DNA of 49,761 bases from Lawsonibacter sp. (GCA_022795855.1 JAAWHL010000008.1:1-49761); one strand, 5' to 3'. Positions 27,801 to 37,026 are shown, counted from the stretch's first letter. The notes: generated by a model not told the origin, from the sequence alone. Translations and numbers: made by a program.

Positions 27801-27860
27801 CCGGGGCAGAGCCCCGGCGGGTCTGGGCGGAGCCCAGCGGGGCCCGGGGCAGAGCCCCGG
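27801..27860. repeat. Two copies of GC-rich palindrome CCGGGGCAGAGCCCCGG
   Basis: 27801-27817 and 27844-27860; third copy at 40489-40505. Confidence 0.7.
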
Positions 27861-27900
27861 CGCTCCGGCGCTCCGGAGGTGCTCACGAGGAGGAGCGGAG

Positions 27901-28050
27901 ATGGACGAAACGGGACTTTGGCGTTTATTCTGGGCCACGGGGCTGCCCGAGGCCTATCTGGCCCTGTCGGAGCGGCGGGAGCAGGAGCGGAGGTACGAGC
28001 CGGCCAAGACGGCGTTTGCCGCCCGCCCGCCCAAGGAGATTGAAAGTTGA
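27901..28050 (+). CDS. yqzL: YqzL-like small protein (49 aa), absent from the supplied ORF track
   Basis: MDETGLWRLFWATGLPEAYLALSERREQERRYEPAKTAFAARPPKEIES*; aggagcggag RBS; canonical era-yqzL-recO position. Confidence 0.75.
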   Translation: MDETGLWRLFWATGLPEAYLALSERREQERRYEPAKTAFAARPPKEIES

Positions 28051-28060
28051 GGGACGAGAG

Positions 28061-28834
28061 ATGCACTGCCACACCAAGGCGCTGGTGCTGCGGTCGGTGG
28101 ACTACAAGGAATCGGACCGCATTCTGACCCTGCTGACCCGGGAGCAGGGCAAGCTGACCGCCTCCGCCCGGGGCAGCAGGCGGCGGGGGAGCGCCATCGC
28201 GGCGGGCACCCAGCTGCTGAGCTGGTCGGACATGGTGCTCTATGAATACCGGGGCCGCTGGGCGGTGAAGGAGGCGGCGGTGGAGCGGCAGTTCCGGGGG
28301 GTGGAGCAGGACGTGGAGCGGCTGAGCCTGGGGTGCTACTTTGCCGAGGCGGCGGAGGCGCTGGCGCTGGAGGACGTGCCGTCGCCGGAGCTGCTGAGCC
28401 TGACGCTGAACAGCCTGCACGTGCTGGACTGCCTCCCGCGCAAGCCCCTGGAGCTGGTGAAGGCGGCCTTTGAGCTGAAGGCCATGTGCCTGTCCGGCTA
28501 TGAGCCCTCCCTGGACGGCTGCGCCGTATGCGGCCGGGAGCACCCGGAGCGGGCCGGCTTTCATCTGCGGGAGGGGGCGGTCCACTGCGCCGCCTGCCGC
28601 GACCGGATGGGAGAGGGCATCTCCCTGCCCCTGAGCGCCGCCGCCCTGGCCGCCATGCGCCACGTCGTTCTGGGCGACCCGGGGCGGCTGTTCTCCTTCC
28701 GGCTGGAGGGGGAGCCCCTGGGACAGCTGGGCGGCGCGGCGGAGGCCTATCTGATGACCCAGCTGGAGCGGGGGTTCGGCACCCTGGACTTTTTCAAACG
28801 GCTGCGGATACCGGTACATAAACAGGAGGGATGA
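28061..28834 (+). CDS. recO: DNA repair protein RecO
   Basis: MHCHTKALVLRSVDYKESDRILTLLTREQGKLTASARGSRR; C-terminal zinc site CAVCGREHPERAGFHLREGAVHCAAC. Confidence 0.94.
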   Translation: MHCHTKALVLRSVDYKESDRILTLLTREQGKLTASARGSRRRGSAIAAGTQLLSWSDMVLYEYRGRWAVKEAAVERQFRGVEQDVERLSLGCYFAEAAEALALEDVPSPELLSLTLNSLHVLDCLPRKPLELVKAAFELKAMCLSGYEPSLDGCAVCGREHPERAGFHLREGAVHCAACRDRMGEGISLPLSAAALAAMRHVVLGDPGRLFSFRLEGEPLGQLGGAAEAYLMTQLERGFGTLDFFKRLRIPVHKQEG

Positions 28835-28837
28835 CCC

Positions 28838-29560
28838 ATGGCACAGCAGCGCCTGGACAAGCTGCTTGCCGGGACCGGACGCTGGTCCCGGCGGGAGGTG
28901 AAGGACCTGATTCGCCAGGGCAGGGTGGCTGTGGACGGCCTCCGGGCCGGGCGGCCGGAGGACAAGTGCGACCCCGCCCTGTCCGTCCTGACAGTGGACG
29001 GGGAGGAGGCGGACTGCGCCCCCTTTGTCTATCTGATGCTCCATAAGCCGGCGGGCCTGCTGTCCGCCACCGAGGACCGCAGCCAGAAAACCGTGCTGGA
29101 CCTGCTGCCCGAGCCCCTGCGCCGCCGGGGGCTGTTTCCGGTGGGGCGGCTGGACAAGGACACCGAGGGGCTGCTTCTGCTCACCGACGACGGCCCCCTG
29201 GCCCACGGCCTGCTCTCCCCCAGAAAGCACGTGGACAAGGTGTATTTTGCCCGGGTGGACGGCCTTCTGACCCGGGAGGACGTCCGGGCCCTGGGGGAGG
29301 GGATGACGCTGGGGGACGGCCTGCGGTGCCTCCCGGCGGACCTGGAGGCGCTGGGGGACGGCTCGGAGTGCCGGCTGACCCTGCGGGAGGGCAAATACCA
29401 CCAGGCCAAGCGGATGCTGGCCGCCCGGGGAAAGCCGGTGCTCTATTTAAAGCGGCTGTCCATGGGCCCGCTGATGCTGGACGAGGCGCTGGAGCGGGGC
29501 GCCTGGCGGCCGCTGAAGCCGGAGGAGCTGCGGGCGCTCCGGCAGGAAACGGGGGCCTGA
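28838..29560 (+). CDS. 16S/23S rRNA pseudouridine synthase (RsuA/RluB family)
   Basis: S4 domain then GLFPVGRLDKDTEGLLLLTDDGPLAHGLLSPRKHVDKVYFARVDG; KYHQAKRMLAARGKPVLYLKRLSMGPLML. Confidence 0.9.
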   Translation: MAQQRLDKLLAGTGRWSRREVKDLIRQGRVAVDGLRAGRPEDKCDPALSVLTVDGEEADCAPFVYLMLHKPAGLLSATEDRSQKTVLDLLPEPLRRRGLFPVGRLDKDTEGLLLLTDDGPLAHGLLSPRKHVDKVYFARVDGLLTREDVRALGEGMTLGDGLRCLPADLEALGDGSECRLTLREGKYHQAKRMLAARGKPVLYLKRLSMGPLMLDEALERGAWRPLKPEELRALRQETGA

Positions 29561-29604
29561 GCGGGAACTTTCGGCATTTTCCACAAAAAAATCTCCAAAA
29601 CCTC

Positions 29605-29634
29605 TTGCCAAACCGGGGGGCGAGACGTTATAAT
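29605..29634 (+). promoter_or_regulatory. Promoter TTGCCA-N18-TATAAT upstream of the CdaR-like regulator
   Basis: ttgcca 29605-29610; tataat 29629-29634. Confidence 0.65.
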
Positions 29635-29742
29635 AGGGACAAACGAAAAAACAGCCCCCACAGAGGGGAAAACGGCTGAATGGTTGAAGTGATGGCTGGA
29701 ATATAAAGAAAGAACGAACCTTAGGTTTGGGAGGGATCAATT

Positions 29743-30834
29743 GTGTCTAGCAGGATGTTCCAGGGAGTGGTACTCCAGATGAAGGACAGCATCGACCGCA
29801 TGGTAGGCGTGATCGATGCGGAGGGAATTGTGGTTGCCTGCAGCGAGCTGACCTGCATCGGAGAGCATTGGTCCGGCGCGGTGGCCGCGGTGAACGCCGC
29901 GGACAGCGGAGCGGCTTACTATGAGGGGCGCACCTTCAGGCCCCTGGCCGGCTGGGGAGCCCAGTTTGACTACGCGGCCTTCGTCCGGGGAGAGGACGAG
30001 ACGGCCGGCGCTCTGTGCGCCATGGCCGTGGTGGCCTTCAACGGAGCCAAGACCTATTATGAGGAGAAGCACGACAAGGCCACCTTTGTCAAGAATATCA
30101 TCTCGGACAACATCCTGCTGGGGGACATCTATACCCAGGCCAAGGAGCTGCACTTTGTATCCGAGGCGCCCCGGGCCGCCTTTTTGGTGCGCCAGCTGGG
30201 ACAGGCAGACGTGACTACCATCGACGTTATCCAGAACCTGTTCCCCGACAAGCAGACCGACTTTGTTATCTCCATCAACGAGACCGACGTGGCCCTGATT
30301 AAGCAGCTGCCCGAGGGGGCGGATGCCAGAGAGCTTCAGAAGATTGCCAAGCAGATTTCCACCGCCGTCACCCAGGAGCTGGGCATCAAGGTGGTCATCG
30401 GCATCGGCACCGTGGTCAGCCACATCCGGGACCTGGCCCGCGCCTATAAGGAGGCGGGGGTGGCCATCGACGTGGGCAAGGTGTTTGACACGGAAAAGAC
30501 GGTCATCAACTATGAAAATCTGGGCATCGGCCGCCTGATTTATCAGCTGCCCACCATCCTGTGCCAGATGTTCCTTCAGGAGGTTTTCAAGAAGAACCCC
30601 ATTGACGCTTTGGACCAGGAGACGCTGCTGACCATCAATAAGTTCTTCGAGAACAACCTGAACGTGTCCGAGACGGCCCGAAAGCTGTTTGTCCACCGGA
30701 ATACCCTGGTCTACCGGCTGGAGAAAATCAAAAAGCTCACCGGCCTGGACCTGCGGGAGTTTGACGACGCCATCACCTTTAAGGTGGCGCTGATGGTAAA
30801 GAAATATCTGATTTCCCGGGGGATTGAGTCCTGA
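29743..30834 (+). CDS. CdaR/PucR-type transcriptional regulator
   Basis: C-terminal PucR HTH: TINKFFENNLNVSETARKLFVHRNTLVYRLEKIKKLTGLDLREFDDAITFKVALMV. Confidence 0.88.
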   Translation: MSSRMFQGVVLQMKDSIDRMVGVIDAEGIVVACSELTCIGEHWSGAVAAVNAADSGAAYYEGRTFRPLAGWGAQFDYAAFVRGEDETAGALCAMAVVAFNGAKTYYEEKHDKATFVKNIISDNILLGDIYTQAKELHFVSEAPRAAFLVRQLGQADVTTIDVIQNLFPDKQTDFVISINETDVALIKQLPEGADARELQKIAKQISTAVTQELGIKVVIGIGTVVSHIRDLARAYKEAGVAIDVGKVFDTEKTVINYENLGIGRLIYQLPTILCQMFLQEVFKKNPIDALDQETLLTINKFFENNLNVSETARKLFVHRNTLVYRLEKIKKLTGLDLREFDDAITFKVALMVKKYLISRGIES

Positions 30835-30867
30835 TTTCCCGGGGGCCTTGTGTAACCGAAGAACAGA

Positions 30868-30909
30868 GGAGGCCTCCGCGTGCCGGAGAGGCACGCGGGG
30901 GCCTTTTTT
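30868..30909 (+). terminator. Intrinsic terminator after the CdaR-like gene
   Basis: aggcctccgcgtgccggagaggcacgcgggggccttttttc. Confidence 0.75.
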
Positions 30910-30939
30910 CACGCGGCAGAATTTTCCGCAATTTTCCCG

Positions 30940-30968
30940 TTGACAAGCGGAGGTTACGGGTGTAACCT
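30940..30968 (+). promoter_or_regulatory. ftsE promoter region with dyad AGGTTAC-GGGT-GTAACCT after a TTGACA -35
   Basis: ttgaca 30940-30945; dyad 30951-30968. Confidence 0.55.
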
Positions 30969-31036
30969 ATACAAGACGGCGGCTGCGGCCCCCGAAAGGA
31001 GACGGTCCCGCGGCCACAGATAGAGAGTGGAACAAC

Positions 31037-31726
31037 ATGATACGTCTGATTGAGATTTATAAGGAATATGACAACGGGACCAAGGCCCTGAAGGGGGTCT
31101 CCATGCGCATTGAGGACGGGGAATTTGTGTTTCTGGTGGGCCCCTCCGGCTCGGGCAAATCCACGCTGATTAAGCTGATTACCGGGGAAATCGCCGCCAC
31201 CCAGGGCCGGCTGATGGTCAACGGCTACAATATGAACAACATCCGCCCCCGGCAGATTCCCTACATGCGCCGGACCCTGGGCATCATCTTTCAGGACTTC
31301 CGCCTGATTGAGAAAAAGACGGTGTACGAAAACCTGTCCTTTGCCATGCGGGCCATCGGCGCCTCCAACCGGGAGCTGAAACGCCGCATCCCCTATGTGC
31401 TGGAGCTGGTGGGCCTGGAGGAGAAGGCAGACCGATACCCCGGCGAAATCTCCGGCGGCGAGCAGCAGCGGGTGGCCATCGCCCGGGCCCTGGTCAACAA
31501 CCCCAGCATGATTATCGCCGACGAGCCTACGGGCAATCTGGACCCCCAGCGCTCCCTGGAAATCATGATGCTGCTGGAGCGCATCAACGAGCTGGGCACC
31601 ACCGTGCTGGTGGTCACCCACGAACGCGCCCTGGTCAACCGCTTTGCCAAGCGGGTGGTGGCCATTGAAAACGGAAGGATTATCAGCGACGAGACAGGTG
31701 GGTATTACAATGGCCAGACGATTTGA
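31037..31726 (+). CDS. ftsE: Cell division ATP-binding protein FtsE
   Basis: VGPSGSGKSTLIKLITGE; ISGGEQQRVAIARALVNNPSMIIADEPTGNLDP; followed by ftsX. Confidence 0.95.
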   Translation: MIRLIEIYKEYDNGTKALKGVSMRIEDGEFVFLVGPSGSGKSTLIKLITGEIAATQGRLMVNGYNMNNIRPRQIPYMRRTLGIIFQDFRLIEKKTVYENLSFAMRAIGASNRELKRRIPYVLELVGLEEKADRYPGEISGGEQQRVAIARALVNNPSMIIADEPTGNLDPQRSLEIMMLLERINELGTTVLVVTHERALVNRFAKRVVAIENGRIISDETGGYYNGQTI

Positions 31727-32600
31727 TTTTGGATATTTTGTCAGGGAGGGCTTCCGCTCCGTCTTTACCCACGGCTTTATGTCCTTTGCCGCGGTGTGCA
31801 TGACGGTGGCCTGCCTGCTGATTATGGGTTCCTTCTCCCTGCTGGCGGTGAACCTGGACCACATGCTGGGCGACCTGGAGCGGGAGAACGAGATTCTGGC
31901 CTATATCAACGAGGACTACACCGAGGAACAGGCCCGGGCGGTGCAGAAAAGGCTGGAGCAGGTGCCCAACGTGTCCTCGGTGACCTTCGTCACCCGGGCC
32001 CAGGCCAAGGAGGACTTCCTGGAGGGCCGGGAGACCAACCCCCTGCTGGACTCCCTTCCCGCCGAGGCGCTGCGGGACCGCTACCGCATCCATATCTTTG
32101 ATATTGAGCTGCTCTCCCAGACCAAGGCCGCCATTGACGCGGTGGAGGGCGTGGAGAATACCCGGGCGGCGGAGGATGTGGCCCAGGGCTTTGTCATGGT
32201 GCGCAACATCACCACCGGCGTGGCCCTGGTGCTCATCGGGATGCTGCTGTTCATCTCCTTGTTTATCATTGCCAACACCATCCGCCTGGCCACCTTCTAC
32301 CGCCGGGAGGAGATCGCCATCATGAAAATGTGCGGCGCCACCAACGGTTTTGTGGAGTGGCCCTTCGTGGTGGAGGGGATGATTCTGGGGCTGACCGGGG
32401 CGCTGGTGGCCTTTTTCCTGGAGTGGGGCCTGTACGAGCTGGTGGGGCAGATGGTGGTGCGCTCCAGCGGGCTGTCGCTGGTGAACCTGATTCGCTACCA
32501 GTCCATGGCCCGGGTGATTCTGCCCGTGTTCTGCGGCACCGGGCTGCTCATCGGCGTGGGCGGGTCCCTGGTGGCCATCCGCCGGTTCCTGCAGGTTTGA
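31710..32600 (+). CDS. ftsX: Cell division protein FtsX
   Basis: YFVREGFRSVFTHGFMSFAAVCMTVACLLIMGSFSLL; VSSVTFVTRAQAKEDF; NTIRLATFYRREEIAIMKMCGATNGFVEWPFVVEGMILG. Confidence 0.95.
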   Translation: MARRFDFGYFVREGFRSVFTHGFMSFAAVCMTVACLLIMGSFSLLAVNLDHMLGDLERENEILAYINEDYTEEQARAVQKRLEQVPNVSSVTFVTRAQAKEDFLEGRETNPLLDSLPAEALRDRYRIHIFDIELLSQTKAAIDAVEGVENTRAAEDVAQGFVMVRNITTGVALVLIGMLLFISLFIIANTIRLATFYRREEIAIMKMCGATNGFVEWPFVVEGMILGLTGALVAFFLEWGLYELVGQMVVRSSGLSLVNLIRYQSMARVILPVFCGTGLLIGVGGSLVAIRRFLQV

Positions 32601-32620
32601 TTTGATAGGAGGATAGCGTG

Positions 32621-32719
32621 ATGAAGAGAACAACCCGGCAAAAGCTGATGGCTGCACTGGCGCTGGCAATGGCGGTCCTGATGGTCCTGCCTATTCTGGC
32701 CAATGTGTTTGTGCGCTGA
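32621..32719 (+). CDS. Membrane microprotein (32 aa) between ftsX and the M23 peptidase
   Basis: MKRTTRQKLMAALALAMAVLMVLPILANVFVR*; taggaggatagcgtgATG gives a strong RBS. Confidence 0.65.
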   Translation: MKRTTRQKLMAALALAMAVLMVLPILANVFVR

Positions 32720-32736
32720 GCTTTGGAGGCGTGAGG

Positions 32737-33972
32737 ATGAAACGACAGAAAAAGCTGTGGACCGGCCTGCTGGCGGCGCTGCTGGCGGTCTGCCTGACCG
32801 CCGCTCTGCCGGTGTATCTGGCTCCGGAGGCTTCCGCCGTGACCCAGGAGGAGATTGACGCGCTGAAAAACAGCGCCAAGGACCTGGACGGACAGAAGAG
32901 GGAGCTGCAGCAGCAGCTGGCCGCCGTGGCGGCGGACAAGAACAGGGCCCTGGAGCAGAAGGCCCTGCTGGAGCGGCAGATTGCCGTGCTCAACACCCAG
33001 ATTGCCAACATCGCCGAGCAGATTGCCATGTACGACCAGCTGATTGCCGAGAAGACCGAGGAGCTGGCCCGGGCCGAGGAGGACGAGGCGAGGCAGTACG
33101 ACCTGTTCTGCCAGCGGGTACGGGTGATGGAGGAGGAGGGCGAGGTGTCCTACTGGTCCATCCTCTTCAACTCCAGCGACTTTGCCGACCTGCTGGACCG
33201 GTTTATCATGGTGGAGGAGATTATCGACTATGACAACGCGGTGATGGATCAGCTGATTGCCATCCGGGAACAGATTGCGGTGGACAAGGCCGGGCTGGAG
33301 CTTGCCCGCCAGGGACAGCAGGAGGCCAAGGAGGAGCAGGAGGCCGCCAAGGCCGAGCTGAAGGACCAGGAGGCCAGGGTGGAGCAGCTGATTCGGGAAA
33401 TCAGCGCCAAGGAGGAAGAGCTGGAAAAGGCGGAGGCCCAGCTGAAGGCGGCCGCCGAGGCCATGGACAGGGAGATTAAGGAGAAGGAGAAGGCCCTGGC
33501 CGCCCAGCTGGCTAAAATCGTCAGCGAGGCGGGCTTTATCTGGCCGCTGAAGAGCGACAAGACCCTGACCTCCCTGTTCGGAAACCGGACCCACCCCATT
33601 ACCGGAAAGCCCAACAACCACACCGGGATCGATATTGCCGCCGGCGGCGGAACCCCGATTCTGTCTGCCAAGAGCGGTCTTGTGACCACCTCCGGCTACA
33701 ACAACTCCTACGGCAACTACGTGGTGGTCAGCCACGGCGGGGGACAGAGCACCCTGTACGCCCATATGAGAAGCCGGGCCGTCAGCGAGGGGCAGAGCGT
33801 CACCCAGGGACAGACGCTGGGCTACGTGGGCTCCACCGGCTCGTCCACCGGCAACCACCTCCATTTCGAGGTGCGCCTGAACGGCGGCCGCGTAGACCCG
33901 CTGAACTACTTCAAGGGCTCCACCCTGTATATCCGCTCGAAGGGACAGACCGTGACCTATGTGGTGCCATAA
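32737..33972 (+). CDS. Murein hydrolase activator / M23 peptidase with N-terminal coiled coil (EnvC/PcsB-like)
   Basis: Signal peptide, long coiled coil, then FIWPLKSDKTLTSLFGNRTHPITGKPNNHTGIDIAA...VVVSHGGGQSTLYAHM...GSTGSSTGNHLHFEV. Confidence 0.93.
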   Translation: MKRQKKLWTGLLAALLAVCLTAALPVYLAPEASAVTQEEIDALKNSAKDLDGQKRELQQQLAAVAADKNRALEQKALLERQIAVLNTQIANIAEQIAMYDQLIAEKTEELARAEEDEARQYDLFCQRVRVMEEEGEVSYWSILFNSSDFADLLDRFIMVEEIIDYDNAVMDQLIAIREQIAVDKAGLELARQGQQEAKEEQEAAKAELKDQEARVEQLIREISAKEEELEKAEAQLKAAAEAMDREIKEKEKALAAQLAKIVSEAGFIWPLKSDKTLTSLFGNRTHPITGKPNNHTGIDIAAGGGTPILSAKSGLVTTSGYNNSYGNYVVVSHGGGQSTLYAHMRSRAVSEGQSVTQGQTLGYVGSTGSSTGNHLHFEVRLNGGRVDPLNYFKGSTLYIRSKGQTVTYVVP

Positions 33973-33979
33973 AATTGCC

Positions 33980-34017
33980 CGAAAGCGCCGGGGGCCGTAC
34001 AGCCCCCGGCGCTTTCT
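33980..34017. terminator. Bidirectional terminator between convergent genes
   Basis: gaaagcgccgggggc-cgtaca-gcccccggcgctttc. Confidence 0.8.
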
Positions 34018-35409
34018 TTAAGCTCCCTCCTGCTCCGTCTCGATAGGCTGGGTGCAGCCCTGGCAGCCCCGGGAGCACTGCCACAGCCGGTCGGCCGCCG
34101 GGGCCCACTGCTCCGCCTTCTCCCGGCACTTCTCGCTGAGCTCATGCACGTCCTCCGGGTGCTGAAGGTCGGTGGATTTGGCCCCCGACTGCTCCACCAT
34201 GGCGCTCAGTGCGCCGGGGTTGTCCAGCAGGGGACAGGGCCGCAGCATATTGCCGTTGAAGGGCTGGCCCCTGCGGTAGGCCTGGAACAGGGGGGAGCGC
34301 AGGGAATCCAGCAGGGACTGCCGGTGGATGTTGGAGTTGGAGTAGTGGATGAAGGCGCAGGGCTCTACATCGCCGTTGGCGTTGATGTGGAGATAGTTGC
34401 GGCCCCCGGCGATACAGCCGCCCACATACTCCCCGTCGTTCCAGAAATCCATGGTGAACAGCGGCTTGGTCTGGCGGAACCGGCGAATCCTGTGATACAT
34501 ATACTCCCGCTGCTCCGCCGTGGCCATCAGGCCGGTGGGGGCCCCGCGGCCCACGGGCATGTAGGTGAAGAACCAGCAGAATTTGGCCCCCTGGTGAACC
34601 ATCCAGTCAAAATACTCCTCGCTGCCGATGACCTCCACGTTCTGGCTGGTGTAGCAGCAGGAGATGCCGAAGGGCAGCTTCTTCTGCCGCAGGATTTCCA
34701 TCCCCCGGGTCAGCCGCTGGAAGGTGCCCTTGCCCCGGCGGAAGTCGGTGTCCTCCTCAAAGCCCTCCACCGAGATGGCGGGGATGAAGTTTTTCACCCG
34801 CAGCATTTCGTCGGCAAACTTCTCGTCAATGAGGGTGCCGTTGGTGAAGGCCAGAAACTCGCAGTCCGAGTGCTTGTTGCACAGGGCGATAATGTCGTCC
34901 TTGCGCATCAGCGGCTCGCCGCCGGAGTAGATGTACATGGTGATGCCCAGCTCCTTGCCCTGCCGGATGATGGAGTCCAGGGTGTCAAAATCCATGTTCA
35001 GCTGATTGCCGTACTCCGCCGCCCAGCAGCCGGTGCAGCGGAGGTTGCAGGCGCTGGTGGGGTCCATGAGGATGGCCCAGGGGATGTTGCAGTCGTAGCG
35101 CTCCATGCACTCCTGCCGCCTGGGCCCCCAGTTGAAATTGGCGTTGAGAATGAAATTCTCAAAGGCCTTTTTCCGCACCTCGCTGTCCACGTCGGCCCAG
35201 AGACTGTATACCAGCCTGCTCCAGTTGCTCTCAGGGTCACTGAGGGCCTTCCGCACCCCCTGGACCTGCTTCCCGTACTCCGCGGGGGCCAGCCGGTCTG
35301 CCAGGTCCAGCAGCTTGGGAATGCTGCTTTTCGGGTCCCGGTCCAAATATTCGTAAGCCTTCCGCAGTCCGATTGATTTTACCTGATCGTATACGGCCAT
35401 ATTATTCAC
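34018..35409 (-). CDS. Radical SAM/SPASM-like protein
   Basis: MDPTSACNLRCTGCWAAEYG; YSGGEPLMRKDDI; C-terminal CSRGCQGC. Confidence 0.88.
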   Translation of the reverse strand: MNNMAVYDQVKSIGLRKAYEYLDRDPKSSIPKLLDLADRLAPAEYGKQVQGVRKALSDPESNWSRLVYSLWADVDSEVRKKAFENFILNANFNWGPRRQECMERYDCNIPWAILMDPTSACNLRCTGCWAAEYGNQLNMDFDTLDSIIRQGKELGITMYIYSGGEPLMRKDDIIALCNKHSDCEFLAFTNGTLIDEKFADEMLRVKNFIPAISVEGFEEDTDFRRGKGTFQRLTRGMEILRQKKLPFGISCCYTSQNVEVIGSEEYFDWMVHQGAKFCWFFTYMPVGRGAPTGLMATAEQREYMYHRIRRFRQTKPLFTMDFWNDGEYVGGCIAGGRNYLHINANGDVEPCAFIHYSNSNIHRQSLLDSLRSPLFQAYRRGQPFNGNMLRPCPLLDNPGALSAMVEQSGAKSTDLQHPEDVHELSEKCREKAEQWAPAADRLWQCSRGCQGCTQPIETEQEGA

Positions 35410-35584
35410 GTTCCTTTTTCCGAATTCACAGGCGCCGCCGCCCCTGTGTCTGGGTTCATCTTACCGGTTCCCGACGGCTTTCTCCATAGACATGCCGGCG
35501 GAAGCTGTCAAAAATCCTGACAGGATCCGGCTTTTGTGAGAGATGGGGAAGTGAGGCGGAAAACAGGGAGAGGCGGGGCCCGCC

Positions 35585-35626
35585 GAAACCCGCCCAGGCG
35601 CGCATTTGAGGCCGTGAATACAGGTG
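35585..35626 (+). repeat. Partial copy of the dispersed element (…GCCCAGGCGCGCATTTGAGGCCGTGAATACAGGT)
   Basis: Matches reverse complement of 14160-14126 (GCCCAGGCGTGCGTTTGAGGTTATGAATACAGGT). Confidence 0.55.
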
Positions 35627-35665
35627 AGGGAGCGCGGCGGATGCCGCGCTCCCTGTATGTCTGGG

Positions 35666-36470
35666 TTACAGATAAAACTTATGGGAGCCGATGGTGGCGT
35701 AGTAGGTGCGGCTGCTGGAAATCCAGCTGCCCGACGACAGGGCGGGGGCGTAGAAATACAGGCTCTCGCCCGCCACGCTGGCCCCCTCCAGGCACAGCTT
35801 GGCCGCCAGGACGCTGGAAGCGGCGGGGGATTGGTAGATGGAGCCGTTGGATACAGGCTCGAACTGCACCGCGCCGTTGAAAACCTCGAAAATGACCTCC
35901 TTGACGGTGCTGGGGCACAGCTCGCTTTTCACCCGGTTGAGCACCACGTTGCCCACGGCAATCTGCCCCGGGAGGGGCTCGCCCCGGCTCTCGGCGGAGA
36001 TGATGCGGGACAGCCAGTACAGGTCCTCCGAGTTGTAGTCCGCCTGCGGACCCCAGGCCCGGGTCAGGTCCAGGCAGGCGGTGGCGGTCCCGGCGTTCCA
36101 GGTGAGCTGCCCGCCCAGAGCGTCCTCCAGCAGGCGCAGGGGCAGGGCCGTGCGGCCCTGGCGGAGGGTGACCCCCTGAGGCAGGTACAGGGCCCGGCCA
36201 TTGACCTCCACATAGCAGCTGTCCGGCTGAGCGGTGAGCTCCGCGCCCCGGCCGGAGAGGACGGCGGCGGATCCGTCCCAGGTCAGGGTGTAGCCGGCGC
36301 TCTGGCTGAGGGCTGCCAGAGTCACATAGCTGACCCCGTCCTCCACCCAGCCGTCCTGCCCGGACAGGGGCGTGCCGTTAATCTCGATCCCGGCTGCGGC
36401 GGCGGGGAGGGTTATGGCAGAGGCTGCCAGCAGCGCGGCAGCGGTTTTGCGAATCCATGCGAAATACATT
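35666..36470 (-). CDS. Spore-cortex-lytic-type hydrolase (SleB/CwlJ family) with copper amine oxidase-like N-terminal domain
   Basis: GDL-type core YWLSRIISAESRGEPLPGQIAVGNVVLNRVKSELCPSTVKEVIFE...FEPVSNGSIY; signal peptide. Confidence 0.88.
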
Positions 36471-36544
36471 GAGTCAATCCTCCTGTGTTTTGTAACCGAA
36501 TTGTAACCTTTTTTACAGGAAAATTGCAAGCTGTAAATACTGGA

Positions 36545-36579
36545 AAATCGGGGGCCGCCCTGCGGCAGCCCCCGATTTT
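36545..36579 (-). terminator. Terminator downstream of bactofilin gene
   Basis: aaatcgggggc...gcccccgatttt. Confidence 0.7.
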
Positions 36580-36585
36580 CAGCAA

Positions 36586-37026
36586 TCAGTATAGAAATGT
36601 GGGTTCCTTCCCCTTTTTCGTCATGGTGCACCGGCCGTTCAGGCATCCGCCGTCCTCAATGACGAAGGAGCCGGTTTTCACGTTGCCGTCTACGGTTCCC
36701 GTCATCTCCAGGCGGAGATGCTCCCGGGCCAGCACGTCGCCCTCGATATATCCGGAGACGTGGACCACGTCGGCCTCTACCGGGCCCTTAATCCGGCCGG
36801 TCTCGGTTACCACGGCGGCGCCGTTCAGGACCAGCTCGCCCTCGACCACGCCCTCGATTTTGACCAGGCCGCTGCCGGACACCCGCCCGGTGATGGTCAT
36901 ATCCTTGGCAATTACTGTTTCCGACTGCTTTTCAGGCAGCTCGGGGAGGTTAGTGGCTTCCTCCACCGGTTCCTCTACAACTTCCGGGGCCTCTGCCGGT
37001 TTTGTCTGTGCGCTGAAAAAACCCAT
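36586..37026 (-). CDS. Bactofilin (polymer-forming cytoskeletal) family protein
   Basis: ETVIAKDMTITGRVSGSGLVKIEGVVEGELVLNGAAVVTETGRIKGPVEADVVHVSGYIEGDV. Confidence 0.88.
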   Translation of the reverse strand: MGFFSAQTKPAEAPEVVEEPVEEATNLPELPEKQSETVIAKDMTITGRVSGSGLVKIEGVVEGELVLNGAAVVTETGRIKGPVEADVVHVSGYIEGDVLAREHLRLEMTGTVDGNVKTGSFVIEDGGCLNGRCTMTKKGKEPTFLY

